Shown in pieces: positions 7,934-19,633 of a stretch of 64,000 nt of DNA. This stretch comes from Methylobacterium sp. J-067 (GTDB lineage Bacteria > Pseudomonadota > Alphaproteobacteria > Rhizobiales > Beijerinckiaceae). The notes beneath the pieces were generated by a model. It was given only the letters and a program-made list of their open reading frames with translations, did not search any database and had not been told where the DNA came from. Positions within the stretch are counted from its first letter, which is position 1. Each line of letters begins with the position of its first letter. The DNA is taken from assembly GCF_022829465.1 (NCBI RefSeq), contig NZ_JAKSXZ010000144.1:79111-143110 (forward strand), written 5' to 3'. A program made the position numbers and the translations under genes.

Positions 7934-8914
7934 ATGGCCTACTACCAGAATTTCTTCACCCAGGTTCAGGTCCGGCCGCTTGAGCCGGAGATGGGCGTGC
8001 CGGTCGCGGTCAACGACCGCATCGGCAAGCCGTTCAACAGTTATCTGTTCGGCCTCATCGGTAACAGCCAGGTCGGGCCGATCTACATCGGCTACATCGC
8101 GGCCCTGTCGATGGTCTGCGGGCTGATCGCCTTCGAGATCATCGGCCTCAACATGTGGGCGTCGGTGAACTGGGATCCGGTGCAGTTCGTGCGCCAGCTT
8201 CCCTGGCTCGCCCTGGAACCGCCGCTGCCGAAATACGGTCTGCGCATCCTGCCGCCGCTGGCGGAGGGCGGCTGGTGGCTGATCGCTGGCTTCTTCCTCA
8301 CCGCCTCGATCCTGCTGTGGTGGGTTCACCTCTACCGCCGCGCCAAGGCGCTGGGACTCGGCACGCATGTGCCGTGGGCCTTCGCCAGCGCCATCTGGCT
8401 CTACCTCGTCCTCGGCTTCATCCGGCCGATCATGATGGGCTCGTGGTCCGAGGCGGTGCCCTTCGGCATCTTCCCGCACCTCGATTGGACGGCGGCGTTC
8501 TCGCTGCGCTACGGCAACCTGTTCTACAACCCGTTCCACATGCTCTCGATCACCTTCCTCTACGGGTCGGTGCTGCTCTTCGCGATGCATGGCGGGACCA
8601 TCCTCGCCTGCTCGCGCTACGGGGCGGATCGCGAGATCGACCAGATCGTGGATCGCGGCACGGCCACCGAGCGCGCCGCCCTGTTCTGGCGCTGGACCAT
8701 GGGCTTCAACGCCACGATGGAATCGATCCACCGCTGGGCGTGGTGGTTCGCGGTGCTGACGACGCTGACCGGCGGCATCGGCATCCTCCTCACCGGCACG
8801 GTGGTGGACAATTGGTACCTCTGGGCGGTCAAGCACGGCGTCGCGCCGTCCTACCCGCAGGTCTACGGGCCGATCGTCGATCCGGCCCATCTCAGCCCTG
8901 TCGTGAAGCCGTGA
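7934..8914 (+). CDS. pufM: Photosynthetic reaction centre M subunit
   Basis: M subunit of the type II reaction centre, five membrane helices. 326 residues. YQNFFTQVQVRPLEPEMGV is a typical N-terminus. FPHLDWTAAFSLRYGNLFYNPFHM contains His ligands for bacteriochlorophyll, AMHGGTIL and ESIHRWAWW the iron-ligating His residues, and the Glu of the FNATMESIHR region is the usual fifth iron ligand neighbourhood. The C-terminal extension fits species that carry a bound PufC cytochrome. PufC follows 10 bases later. Confidence 0.97.
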   Translation: MAYYQNFFTQVQVRPLEPEMGVPVAVNDRIGKPFNSYLFGLIGNSQVGPIYIGYIAALSMVCGLIAFEIIGLNMWASVNWDPVQFVRQLPWLALEPPLPKYGLRILPPLAEGGWWLIAGFFLTASILLWWVHLYRRAKALGLGTHVPWAFASAIWLYLVLGFIRPIMMGSWSEAVPFGIFPHLDWTAAFSLRYGNLFYNPFHMLSITFLYGSVLLFAMHGGTILACSRYGADREIDQIVDRGTATERAALFWRWTMGFNATMESIHRWAWWFAVLTTLTGGIGILLTGTVVDNWYLWAVKHGVAPSYPQVYGPIVDPAHLSPVVKP

Positions 8915-8924
8915 GGAGGGCGCA

Positions 8925-10040
8925 ATGAAGACCGTTCTCTCCGTGGCGGGGGCCGCCCTGGCCCTCTTCCTCACCATCGCGATGTTCGGCGGGGCGGGCT
9001 GGACCCACCCGCCCATGGCCAACAAGCAGACCGGTTTCCGGGGCACCGGCATGGACCTCATCCGCACCCGTGCGGGCAACGAGGAACTGTCCGACGCCAA
9101 CCGGGCGCCGGCCCCGGCGGACCCCGCCGACGCCTCAGGCGACAAGGCCTCGGCCGTCTACGAGAACGTGCAGGTGCTGGGCGATCTCTCCGCCGAGCAG
9201 TTCAACCGCGTGATGGTGTCGATCACGGAATGGGTCGCGCCGCAGCAGGGCTGCACCTACTGCCACAGCACCGAGAACATGGCCTCCGACGAGCTGTACC
9301 AGAAGCGCGTCGCCCGCCGCATGTTCCAGATGACCCAGCACATCAACTCGACCTGGAAGGAGAAGCACGTCCACGAGGCCGGCGTGACCTGCTACACCTG
9401 CCACCGGGGCAATCCCGTGCCGGCCAACGTCTGGTTCGACACGCCCCCGCCCTCGGCCGGTTCGAAGTTCATCCCGCGCAACAACGGCCAGAACCGCGCC
9501 TCGGCGAATGTCGGCCTGACCTCGCTGCCCTATGCCGTCTTCGACGAGTACTACGGCAAGAAGGACGTGCCGGAATCCTTCGTGCGGGTGAACGCCACGA
9601 CCGCTCTCCCCGAATCGAAGAGCAAGCCGATCCAGGACGCGGAGCGCACCTTCGCGATCATGATCACCATGTCCCAGGCGCTGGGGGTGAACTGCACCTT
9701 CTGCCACAACACCCGCTCGGTGGCGCAGTGGGACACCAGCACCCCGAACCGGGTCCATGCGTGGTACGGCGTGCAGATGGTCCGCGACCTGAACCAGGAC
9801 TACATGCACCCGCTGACGACGACGTTCCCGGCGGCCCGCCTCGGTCCGACCGACGACGTCGCCAAGATCAGCTGCGCCACATGTCACAACGGCGCGAACA
9901 AGCCGCTGAACGGGGCGAACGTGATCTCGCCGTACCCGGAACTGGCCAAGCCGACGACAGAGGTCAGCCTGCCCGTCGGCGAGGCCAAGGATCCGATCCC
10001 CGGCACGAACACGCCGACGCCCAAGCCCCCGCCGATGTAG
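8925..10040 (+). CDS. pufC: Reaction-centre tetrahaem cytochrome c subunit PufC
   Basis: Periplasmic cytochrome that re-reduces the photo-oxidised special pair. 371 residues with four CXXCH haem sites (CTYCH, CYTCH, CTFCH, CATCH), each with a Met upstream in the usual MxxM-rich helix as probable sixth ligand. The N-terminal hydrophobic segment (about residues 5-22) is a membrane anchor; no lipobox Cys follows, so it is probably held by an uncleaved helix rather than a lipid. Pro-rich C-terminus. Last gene of the superoperon, followed by a strong hairpin. Confidence 0.96.
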   Translation: MKTVLSVAGAALALFLTIAMFGGAGWTHPPMANKQTGFRGTGMDLIRTRAGNEELSDANRAPAPADPADASGDKASAVYENVQVLGDLSAEQFNRVMVSITEWVAPQQGCTYCHSTENMASDELYQKRVARRMFQMTQHINSTWKEKHVHEAGVTCYTCHRGNPVPANVWFDTPPPSAGSKFIPRNNGQNRASANVGLTSLPYAVFDEYYGKKDVPESFVRVNATTALPESKSKPIQDAERTFAIMITMSQALGVNCTFCHNTRSVAQWDTSTPNRVHAWYGVQMVRDLNQDYMHPLTTTFPAARLGPTDDVAKISCATCHNGANKPLNGANVISPYPELAKPTTEVSLPVGEAKDPIPGTNTPTPKPPPM

Positions 10041-10048
10041 TCCGCGCC

Positions 10049-10078
10049 CGGCCGCTCCCCGCGTGAGGGGAGCGGCCG
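10049..10078 (+). terminator. Hairpin terminator after pufC
   Basis: Perfect 12-bp stem CGGCCGCTCCCC (10049-10060) and GGGGAGCGGCCG (10067-10078) with a 6-base loop, 9 bases after the pufC stop. No U-tract follows, so it may be a weak terminator or an mRNA 3'-end stabiliser. Confidence 0.7.
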
Positions 10079-10154
10079 ACATCGTGCGTCGAGGAACCCT
10101 TCAGGCCGCCCGGACGTCTCCTCCTCACGGCCGAGCTTGGCCGGAGGACGGACC

Positions 10155-10307
10155 ATGACGATCACGATCTCGCACCTGCAGCCGATCATCGCCATCGTGG
10201 CGGGCATCCTGATCCTCGTGATGCCCCGGCTGCTGAATTTCATCGTCGCGATCTACCTGATCGCGGTCGGCGTGATCGGCCTCGGCCTGTTCCGCGGCCT
10301 CTCCTGA
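10155..10307 (+). CDS. DUF3096-type small membrane protein
   Basis: A 50-residue protein that is almost entirely two hydrophobic helices (IIAIVAGILILVMPRLL and FIVAIYLIAVGVIGLGLF). The GILILxxPRLLNFIVAIYLI pattern matches the DUF3096 family of tiny inner-membrane proteins common in Proteobacteria; no function is known. A GGAGGA ribosome site precedes the ATG. It stands alone between the pufC terminator and ppdK. Confidence 0.75.
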   Translation: MTITISHLQPIIAIVAGILILVMPRLLNFIVAIYLIAVGVIGLGLFRGLS

Positions 10308-10495
10308 TCCGGTTTCGGCGAGGCCCGTCCGCGCGTCCATGGCCCCCCTTTCGGTGGATGGACGTCACGGGCGGGATTTCGTCACATGAGGCTGCCGTTT
10401 CGCACTGCCCGTTCATCTTGCGTTGCAGTGCCGAATGGTTCACCCCGCCGTGAAGGGCATTCACGGCCCAACGGCGAGCGACGAGCGGTATCGAG

Positions 10496-13183
<2,688 letters not shown>

Positions 13184-13185
13184 CG

Positions 13186-13215
13186 CCCTCCCGGCGCCCC
13201 CCGTCGCCGGGAGGG
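13186..13215 (+). terminator. Hairpin terminator after ppdK
   Basis: 11-bp perfect stem CCCTCCCGGCG (13186-13196) and CGCCGGGAGGG (13205-13215), 8-base loop, starting two bases after the ppdK stop. No U-tract. Confidence 0.65.
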
Positions 13216-13385
13216 GGGCGCCGCCAAGCTTTCGACAAGCATAGCGGTGCAAAAAAGTACGCAACCGGCAATTGTTACGCTTGAACCTTTGCCGTTACGG
13301 CACGTTGCATGATAGCGAGCCATAGCGTCCGCATGAGCGTGGCCGGATCGTCCGGCCGATGGCGTCGCGGGTGAAGCTAACTGCC

Positions 13386-13640
13386 ATGAGCGACAGCAGC
13401 CCGACCCCGCTGGCCCTCGGCCCCTGTGCCGACGAGACCATCGTTCCACGCGCCGCCTTGCGCGCCTATCTGGCCCTCACCGCCGGTATCGGCGCGATCG
13501 GCACCGGCTTGATGCTGATGATGTCGGTTGCGGCCAACAGCGGCGGCGAAGCCGAGCGCATCGCCGATACGCGATCCGACGGCTACACGCTCACGCTGGT
13601 CTCGGCCTTGGCCGTGAACCTCGCCAAGCCCCTGCGCTGA
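13386..13640 (+). CDS. Hypothetical single-pass membrane protein
   Basis: 84 residues from ATG 13386 (an in-frame ATG nine codons upstream is possible). One transmembrane helix at about residues 29-47 (LTAGIGAIGTGLMLMMSVA), a short polar part and a second mildly hydrophobic C-terminus. No family recognised. Convergent with pepF, 40 bases away, with a hairpin between. Coding status is supported by a clean frame with GC-rich third positions, but evidence is modest. Confidence 0.5.
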   Translation: MSDSSPTPLALGPCADETIVPRAALRAYLALTAGIGAIGTGLMLMMSVAANSGGEAERIADTRSDGYTLTLVSALAVNLAKPLR

Positions 13641-13654
13641 GCACCCCGAGGGGA

Positions 13655-13674
13655 GGGGGCGGCGAACCGCCCCC
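13655..13674. terminator. Bidirectional hairpin between convergent genes
   Basis: 8-bp stem GGGGGCGG (13655-13662) and CCGCCCCC (13667-13674) with loop CGAA, lying between the 13640 stop and the pepF stop. Confidence 0.55.
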
Positions 13675-13680
13675 CAAACC

Positions 13681-15561
13681 TCAATCCTGGCCTTCCATCG
13701 CTTCCAACTCGGCGATCATGCCCTCGATCATCCCGAGGCCGACCTGCCAGAAGCCGGGATCGCGCGCGTCGAGCCCGAACGGCGCCAGCAATTCGCCATA
13801 GGGCTTGGCCCCGCCCGCTGAGAGCAGCGCCATGTAGCGCTCCGCGAAGTCATCGCCGGACTTCTGATAGACGCCGTAGAGCGAGTTCACGAGGCAATCG
13901 CCGAACGCGTAGGCGTAGACGTAGAACGGCGAGTGGATGAAGTGCGGGATGTAGGCCCAGAAGGGCTCATACCCTGCGTCCAGGGTGATCGCCGGGCCGA
14001 GGGATTCCGCCTGCACCGAGAGCCACAGGGCGTTGATCTGCTCGGTGGTCAACTCACCCTTGGCGCGGGCGAGGTGGACCTTCCGCTCGAACAGGTAGAA
14101 CGCGATCTGGCGCACCACCGTGTTGATCATGTCCTCGACCTTCGCCGCGAGCATCGCCCGGCGCTGGGTCGTGTTCTGGGTCGCGGCAAGGAGCTTGCGG
14201 AAGGTCAGCATCTCGCCGAACACGCTGGCCGTCTCGGCGAGCGTCAGCGGGGTCGGCGCCATGAGCGCGCCGTTCGGGCCCGCCAGCACCTGATGCACCC
14301 CGTGCCCGAGTTCGTGGGCGAGCGTCATCACGTCCCGTGGCTTGCCCTGGTAGTTCACCAGCACGTAGGGGTGCACCGAGGGCACGGTTGGGTGTGCGAA
14401 GGCGCCCGGCGCCTTGCCCGGACGGGTCGGCGCGTCGATCCAGTTGCGGTCGAAGAAGCGCTTGGCGATGCTGGCCATGTCCGGCGAGAACGCCTCGTAG
14501 GCGGTCAGCACCGTGTCCCGCGCCTCGGTCCAGGGGATCGTGCGCTGATCGACCTTCGGCAGGGGCGCGTTGCGGTCCCAATAGGGCAGGGTCTCCTGCC
14601 CGAACCACTTGGCCTTCAGCTTGTAATAGCGGTGCGACAGGCGCGGATAGGCGGCCTGCACGGCATCGACCAGCGCCGCCACGACCTCCGGCTCGACCCG
14701 GTTCGACAGGTGGCGGGCATCGGCGACGTCCCGGAAGCCGCGCCAGCGGTCGGAGATCTCCTTATCCTTGGCCAGCGTGTTGGTGATGAGCGTGAAGACG
14801 CGCAGGTTGGTGCGCAGCACCTCGCTGATCGCCCCCGCCGCCTCCTTGCGCACGGTCCCGTCCGGGTCCTGCAGCTTGTTGAGGGTCGGCTCCAGGGACA
14901 AGCGCTCGCCCTGCACGGTGAAGCGCAGGCTGGCGATGGTCTCGTCGAACAGCCGGTCCCAGGCGGCGTTGGCCGTCACCGACTTTTCGAGGAACAGCTT
15001 CTCGATCCGGTCCTCGAGCTGGAACGGCTTCTCCCGGCGGAGGTCGTCGATCCAGGGGGCGTAGCGCGAGAGCGGCTCCCGCGCCTTGGCGGCGTCGAGG
15101 GTCGCGTCGTCCACGCGGTTCAGTTCGAGGCCGAAGAACAGCAGGTCGCCGGAGGCGTTGGTCAGCCGCTCGCGGGTGTCGCCGTAGAACTTGGCGCGGG
15201 TCTCGTCGGTGGTGTCGCCGGAATAGACGAGCCCGGCATAGGACATCAGCTTGCCGAGCAGGTCCTCGATCCGCTCGTAGGCGGCGACGGCATCCGCGAG
15301 GCGCGCGGAGGCGTCCGGCCCCGTGGCGAGGCCGGTGATCTTGCCGGCATACGATTCACTGAACTGGCGGCATTCCTCCTCGGCGCGGGTGAGGTCCGTC
15401 GAGAAGTTCGGATCGTCCAGCCCGCCATAGAGGTCGGTCAGGTCCCATTCCGGCAGCGGGCCGAGAATCTGGCCGAGATCGGCCGCCTTCGCGGCGGCGC
15501 GTGCGGCATCGGCTCCTTCTGCCATCACGGCGGGCAGCGGGGCGGCGGGGCTCACTCTCAT
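13681..15561 (-). CDS. pepF: M3-family oligoendopeptidase F
   Basis: Zinc metallopeptidase of family M3B that degrades short peptides in the cytosol. 626 residues; the zinc-binding HELGH is at residues 416-420 within TLAHELGHGVHQ, and an N-terminal helical oligoendopeptidase domain (TDLYGGLDDPNFSTDL onward) precedes it. No signal peptide. The start at 15561 gives a short Ala-rich leader; the ATG at residue 13 is an alternative. Divergent from the response regulator at 15811, sharing a 249-base upstream region. Confidence 0.93.
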   Translation of the reverse strand: MRVSPAAPLPAVMAEGADAARAAAKAADLGQILGPLPEWDLTDLYGGLDDPNFSTDLTRAEEECRQFSESYAGKITGLATGPDASARLADAVAAYERIEDLLGKLMSYAGLVYSGDTTDETRAKFYGDTRERLTNASGDLLFFGLELNRVDDATLDAAKAREPLSRYAPWIDDLRREKPFQLEDRIEKLFLEKSVTANAAWDRLFDETIASLRFTVQGERLSLEPTLNKLQDPDGTVRKEAAGAISEVLRTNLRVFTLITNTLAKDKEISDRWRGFRDVADARHLSNRVEPEVVAALVDAVQAAYPRLSHRYYKLKAKWFGQETLPYWDRNAPLPKVDQRTIPWTEARDTVLTAYEAFSPDMASIAKRFFDRNWIDAPTRPGKAPGAFAHPTVPSVHPYVLVNYQGKPRDVMTLAHELGHGVHQVLAGPNGALMAPTPLTLAETASVFGEMLTFRKLLAATQNTTQRRAMLAAKVEDMINTVVRQIAFYLFERKVHLARAKGELTTEQINALWLSVQAESLGPAITLDAGYEPFWAYIPHFIHSPFYVYAYAFGDCLVNSLYGVYQKSGDDFAERYMALLSAGGAKPYGELLAPFGLDARDPGFWQVGLGMIEGMIAELEAMEGQD

Positions 15562-15810
15562 CGGTTCTTCAGTCCTCGGGCGCGTTGGGGCAGCGTGCGC
15601 TCAGGGGGGATATCGAGCGAAGCCCGTTGCGGTTCAACGCAAGCGTCGATGTCATGCTCCAGAGCATGTTCCGCCGGGAAGACAAAACGTCGTTAAGCGC
15701 GACTTTACGGATCTGGGCGAGGGTACGGCTCGAAACGAAACAGCCGCCGAATCGGACGCGCGCCGGACTCCCGGCGCCGAGCCGCAGGGTGCGGCCTCAA
15801 GGGTGCCGCC

Positions 15811-17295
15811 ATGTCGACCGCCGTCCTCATCGTCGACGACGATCCCGTGCAGCGCCGCCTGACCGAGGCCGCCGTCCGCCGGTTCGGCTTTGAGGCGCGG
15901 GTGGCCGAAACGGGCATCGACGGGCTCGCCATGCTGCGGGCCGAGGGCGCGGACGTGGTGCTCCTCGACATGGTGATGCCGGGGCTCGACGGGCTCGGCG
16001 TCTTGGCCGAGATGCGCCGCAGCGGCCTCGACACGCCGGTCATCGTGCAGACCTCGAACGGCTCCATCGACGCCGTCGTGAACGCCATGCGGGCGGGCGC
16101 GGTGGATTTCGTGGTGAAGCCGGCCGGCGCGGAACGCCTTCAGGTCTCGATCAAGAACGCCCTGCGGGTCGATCACCTCGAAGAGGAGGTGCGCCGGATG
16201 CGCCGCCGGGCCTCCGGGGCGCTGAGCTTCAAGGACCTCACCTCCCGCAGCCCGGATATGGAGCGGGTGATCCGCCTCGCCGAGCGGGCCGCCAAATCCA
16301 CCATCCCCGTCCTGATCGAGGGCGAATCGGGGGTCGGCAAGGAGGTGCTGGCCCGCGCGATCCAGGGTTCCGGCGACCGCAAGGGCAAGCCCTTCGTCAC
16401 CGTCAATTGCGGCGCGATTCCCGAGAACCTCGTGGAATCGACCCTGTTCGGGCACGAGAAGGGCGCCTTCACGGGTGCCACCGAGAAGCATGCCGGCAAG
16501 TTCGTGGAAGCCTCGGGCGGGACGCTGTTCCTGGACGAGATCGGCGAGTTGCCCCTCGACGCGCAGGTAAAGCTCCTGCGCGCCCTGCAGGAGGGCGAGG
16601 TCGATCCGGTGGGCGGCAAGCGCGCGGTCCGCGTGGACATCCGCCTGATCTCGGCGACAAACCGCTCGCTCCTCGATCTCGTGAAGCAGGGCAAGTTCCG
16701 CGAGGACCTGTTCTACAGGCTGAACGTGTTCCCGATGACGCTGCCGCCCCTGCGGGCACGCCGCGAGGACGTCGCCGAGTTGGCGCGCTCATTCTGTGCG
16801 CGGTTTGCCGCCGAAGAAGGCAAGCGCGTCCGGGGTATCAGCCAGGAGGCGATGGCGCTGCTCACCCGCTATCCCTGGCCCGGCAATGTCCGCCAATTGG
16901 AGAACGCCCTGTTCCGCGCCGTGGTGCTGGCCGATGGCGACGAGCTCACTCTGGCCGAGTTTCCGCAGATCGCGGCGCAGGTCGAGGGCTTCGACGTGCG
17001 CATTCCCCCGGCGCCGAACCAGCCGGTGATGCCATCCTACGTGCCGGAGCCGGTGCGCGAGATCGTCCGGGTGGAGGTGCGCGATCCGCACGCCCTCTCG
17101 CTGGTCACGGAGGAGACCGGCGAGATCAAGACGATGGAGACCCTGGAGACGGACATCATCCGCTTCGCCCTGCAATTCTACCGGGGGCGGATGTCCGAGG
17201 TGTCCCGGCGGCTCGGGATCGGCCGCTCGACGCTCTACCGCAAGCTGAAGGATCTCGGCCTCGAAGGCGAGGAGAAGGCCGACGACGCCGCCTGA
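15811..17295 (+). CDS. Sigma-54-dependent response regulator (NtrC family)
   Basis: Two-component transcription activator. 494 residues: receiver domain (about 1-120; acidic D9-D11, phospho-acceptor D53 in LLDMVMPG, Lys of VVKPAGAE), AAA+ sigma-54 interaction domain (about 140-380) with Walker A GESGVGKE, the sigma-54 contact motif GAFTGA at 218-223 and Walker B GGTLFLDEIGEL, then a Fis-type helix-turn-helix at the C-terminus (MSEVSRRLGIGRSTLYRKL). No histidine kinase is adjacent, so partner and regulon are unknown. Starts with ATG 15811 right before the conserved VLIVDDD. Confidence 0.93.
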   Translation: MSTAVLIVDDDPVQRRLTEAAVRRFGFEARVAETGIDGLAMLRAEGADVVLLDMVMPGLDGLGVLAEMRRSGLDTPVIVQTSNGSIDAVVNAMRAGAVDFVVKPAGAERLQVSIKNALRVDHLEEEVRRMRRRASGALSFKDLTSRSPDMERVIRLAERAAKSTIPVLIEGESGVGKEVLARAIQGSGDRKGKPFVTVNCGAIPENLVESTLFGHEKGAFTGATEKHAGKFVEASGGTLFLDEIGELPLDAQVKLLRALQEGEVDPVGGKRAVRVDIRLISATNRSLLDLVKQGKFREDLFYRLNVFPMTLPPLRARREDVAELARSFCARFAAEEGKRVRGISQEAMALLTRYPWPGNVRQLENALFRAVVLADGDELTLAEFPQIAAQVEGFDVRIPPAPNQPVMPSYVPEPVREIVRVEVRDPHALSLVTEETGEIKTMETLETDIIRFALQFYRGRMSEVSRRLGIGRSTLYRKLKDLGLEGEEKADDAA

Positions 17296-17341
17296 CCGGG
17301 CGAATCGGCCGGACCATCAGGCGCAACTGCACTTTGGTACG

Positions 17342-17380
17342 GGAACGGGCCTGTCGAAGACCCCTGCGGAGGGGGGTTCC
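17342..17380 (+). terminator. Hairpin after response regulator
   Basis: Inner stem CCCCT/AGGGG (17361-17365, 17370-17374) nested in an outer pair GGAAC (17342-17346) and GTTCC (17376-17380). Probable 3' end of the response-regulator mRNA; no U-tract. Confidence 0.4.
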
Positions 17381-17458
17381 GGCGATTGCGACGATTGAGC
17401 CCGTCGGCTAGATACGCTACCAACGAAAAAACAGTTGCGCCCAAGGGATCCGCTTCAA

Positions 17459-17752
17459 ATGGCCGAGAGTCAAACCGTCTCAGGGCACGCCTATAGCCCG
17501 GCTATGGATGGGTCCACTCACGAGCAGACCTATCGCGGCTTCGTCCGCTTCGTGGAAATCGGAACCGGCGTCGTCATCTGCTGGGTCCTCGCCCTCGCCG
17601 TGGGCGGCATCCGCGAGGCGTGGCTGATGGCCATCCTCGGTGTGGTCGCCTCGGGCGCGGCCGGCGCTGTCGGCGCGCTCGCCCCGGCCATCGGTTGGCG
17701 GGCTCCGCTCGTAGTCGGCGTACTTCTCGCTCTGTACCTCGCGTTCGCCTAG
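17459..17752 (+). CDS. aa3-type cytochrome c oxidase subunit IV
   Basis: Small accessory subunit of alphaproteobacterial cytochrome aa3 oxidase. 97 residues from ATG 17459 (an ATG eight codons upstream is less likely). The family signature HEQTYRGFVRFVEIGT precedes the first helix (about 37-55), and a further hydrophobic C-terminal region (about 57-97) forms one or two more helices, longer than the single-helix Paracoccus subunit. The main oxidase genes are not in the window. Lies 179 bases upstream of pntAA. Confidence 0.78.
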   Translation: MAESQTVSGHAYSPAMDGSTHEQTYRGFVRFVEIGTGVVICWVLALAVGGIREAWLMAILGVVASGAAGAVGALAPAIGWRAPLVVGVLLALYLAFA

Positions 17753-17931
17753 TTCGCATCACGCGGCCGGGCGAACGGGTCCCGGTCGGTTCAGCGGAAG
17801 CGCTCGGCGGCAGGAATGCCGTCGGGTTACAACCGCTCCGAAACTCCTATCGCAACCTGACATGATCCCTCGAAATGTCGCCGAGCTTGGCGCATGCGGG
17901 GAGTCACACGCTTTTGTCTGAGGGTCGACGC

Positions 17932-19149
17932 ATGCGCATCGCTGTGCTGTCCGAAAGGGACTCCGCGGAACCGCGGGTCGCGGCGGTGCCGGAGACGGTC
18001 AAGAAATTCAAGGCGCTCGGCGCCGACGTGGTGGTCGAGTCCGGGGCCGGCACCCGCGCCGGCATCCCGGACAGCGAGTTCGAGGCCGCCGGCGCCACCG
18101 TCGCGTCCAGCGCCGAGGAGGCCGCCCGTGACGCCGACCTCGTCCTGAAGGTCCGCCGCCCCGCCAAGGAGGAGCTTCCGCATCTCCGGCGCGGCGCCAC
18201 CGTGGTCGCCATCATGGACCCCTACGGCAACGAGGCGGCCCTGAAGGACATCGCCGACGCAGGCGTCGATGCCTTCGCGATGGAGCTGATGCCCCGCATC
18301 ACCCGCGCGCAAGTGATGGACGTGCTGTCCTCGCAGGCGAACCTCGCCGGCTACCGCGCCGTGGTTGACGGCGCTTCCGAATACGGCCGCGCCATGCCGA
18401 TGATGATGACGGCGGCCGGCACCGTGCCGGCGGCCCGCGTCTTCGTGATGGGCGTGGGTGTCGCCGGCCTCCAGGCCATCGCCACCGCCCGCCGCATGGG
18501 CGCGGTCGTGACCGCCACCGACGTGCGCCCCGCCACGAAGGAGCAGGTCGAATCGCTCGGCGCGAAGTTCGTCGCCGTCGAGGACGAGGAGTTCAAGCAG
18601 GCGGAGACCTCCGGCGGCTACGCCAAGGAGATGTCGGCCGATTACCAGAAGAAGCAGGCCGAGCTGGTGAAGGGCCACATCGCCAAGCAGGACATCGTCA
18701 TCACCACGGCCCTCATCCCGGGCCGCCCGGCGCCGAAGCTCGTCTCCGAAGAGATGGTCGCCTCGATGAAGCCGGGCTCGGTGTTGGTCGACCTCGCGGT
18801 GGAGCGCGGCGGCAACGTCGTCGGCGCGAAGCCGGGCGAGATCGTCGTCACGGACAAGGGCGTGAAGATCGTCGGGCACCTCAACGTGCCGGGTCGCCTC
18901 GCCGCCACGGCGTCGAGCCTCTACGCCCGCAACCTTTACGCCTTCATCGAGACCCTGGTCGACAAGGAGTCCAAGGCTCTGGCGATCAAGTGGGACGATG
19001 AACTGGTGAAGGCCACCAACCTCACCCGCGACGGGTCCGTCGTTCACGCCTCCTTCCAGCCGAAGACCGACGGCGCCGCCTCCGAGGCCGGCGCGGTCGG
19101 CCTGGCCAAGTCGGAGCCGGGCAAGTCCCCGGCTACCGGCGCCGCCTGA
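17932..19149 (+). CDS. pntAA: NAD(P) transhydrogenase alpha subunit part 1
   Basis: Soluble NAD(H)-binding domain I of the proton-translocating transhydrogenase, which makes NADPH from NADH using the proton gradient. 405 residues from ATG 17932: MRIAVLSERDSAEPRVAAVP is the usual N-terminus, so the in-frame ATG at 17875 is rejected. Nucleotide fold GVGVAGLQAIATARRMGA and the RPATKEQVESLGA region are typical. GAGGG at 17920-17924 serves as ribosome site. The Ala/Gly-rich tail past the domain (about 30 residues) is longer than usual. First gene of pntAA-pntAB-pntB. Confidence 0.95.
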   Translation: MRIAVLSERDSAEPRVAAVPETVKKFKALGADVVVESGAGTRAGIPDSEFEAAGATVASSAEEAARDADLVLKVRRPAKEELPHLRRGATVVAIMDPYGNEAALKDIADAGVDAFAMELMPRITRAQVMDVLSSQANLAGYRAVVDGASEYGRAMPMMMTAAGTVPAARVFVMGVGVAGLQAIATARRMGAVVTATDVRPATKEQVESLGAKFVAVEDEEFKQAETSGGYAKEMSADYQKKQAELVKGHIAKQDIVITTALIPGRPAPKLVSEEMVASMKPGSVLVDLAVERGGNVVGAKPGEIVVTDKGVKIVGHLNVPGRLAATASSLYARNLYAFIETLVDKESKALAIKWDDELVKATNLTRDGSVVHASFQPKTDGAASEAGAVGLAKSEPGKSPATGAA

Positions 19150-19170
19150 TCCGTCGAGGGGATTCCTGTC

Positions 19171-19629
19171 ATGGCAAACGTTGTCGTCGTTCCTCCCGAC
19201 CAGGCGGCCGATCAGGCCCGCGTCCTGGCCGATGCGGCCCGGGCCGCCGCCGCCGTCGCCCGTAACGCCGCCGATCAGGCGCAGGTCATCGCCGACGGCA
19301 TGGGCCACGGCATGGCCGCCGCCACCGGCGGTGCTGTCGATCCCACCGTGTTCCGGCTCGCGATCTTCGTGCTGGCGATCTTCGTCGGCTACTACGTCGT
19401 GTGGTCGGTGACCCCGGCGCTCCACACGCCGCTGATGTCCGTCACCAACGCGATCTCGTCGGTGATCATCGTCGGCGCGCTCCTCGCCGTGGGCGTGCCG
19501 CTCATCGAGAAGGGCACGGGCGTCGCCCGCTTCTTCGGCTTCATCGGCATCGTGTTGGCCAGCGTGAACATCTTCGGGGGCTTCCTCGTCACGCAGCGCA
19601 TGCTCGGCATGTACAAGAAGAAGGGCTGA
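19171..19629 (+). CDS. pntAB: NAD(P) transhydrogenase alpha subunit part 2
   Basis: Membrane domain piece of transhydrogenase. 152 residues. The last about 95 residues hold three or four helices with the conserved TPALHTPLMSVTNAISSVI and ending RMLGMYKKKG. The first about 50 residues are an Ala/Asp-rich amphipathic extension (DQARVLADAARAAAAVARNA) longer than in most homologues; it may continue the linker to PntAA. It begins 21 bases after pntAA and ends 4 bases before pntB. Confidence 0.94.
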   Translation: MANVVVVPPDQAADQARVLADAARAAAAVARNAADQAQVIADGMGHGMAAATGGAVDPTVFRLAIFVLAIFVGYYVVWSVTPALHTPLMSVTNAISSVIIVGALLAVGVPLIEKGTGVARFFGFIGIVLASVNIFGGFLVTQRMLGMYKKKG

Positions 19630-19633
19630 GCCG

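Noticed and set aside
13933..15696. 587-residue open frame antisense to pepF
   Set aside because: Same cause; low-complexity translation with no motif and no ribosome site, against an intact HELGH peptidase on the other strand.
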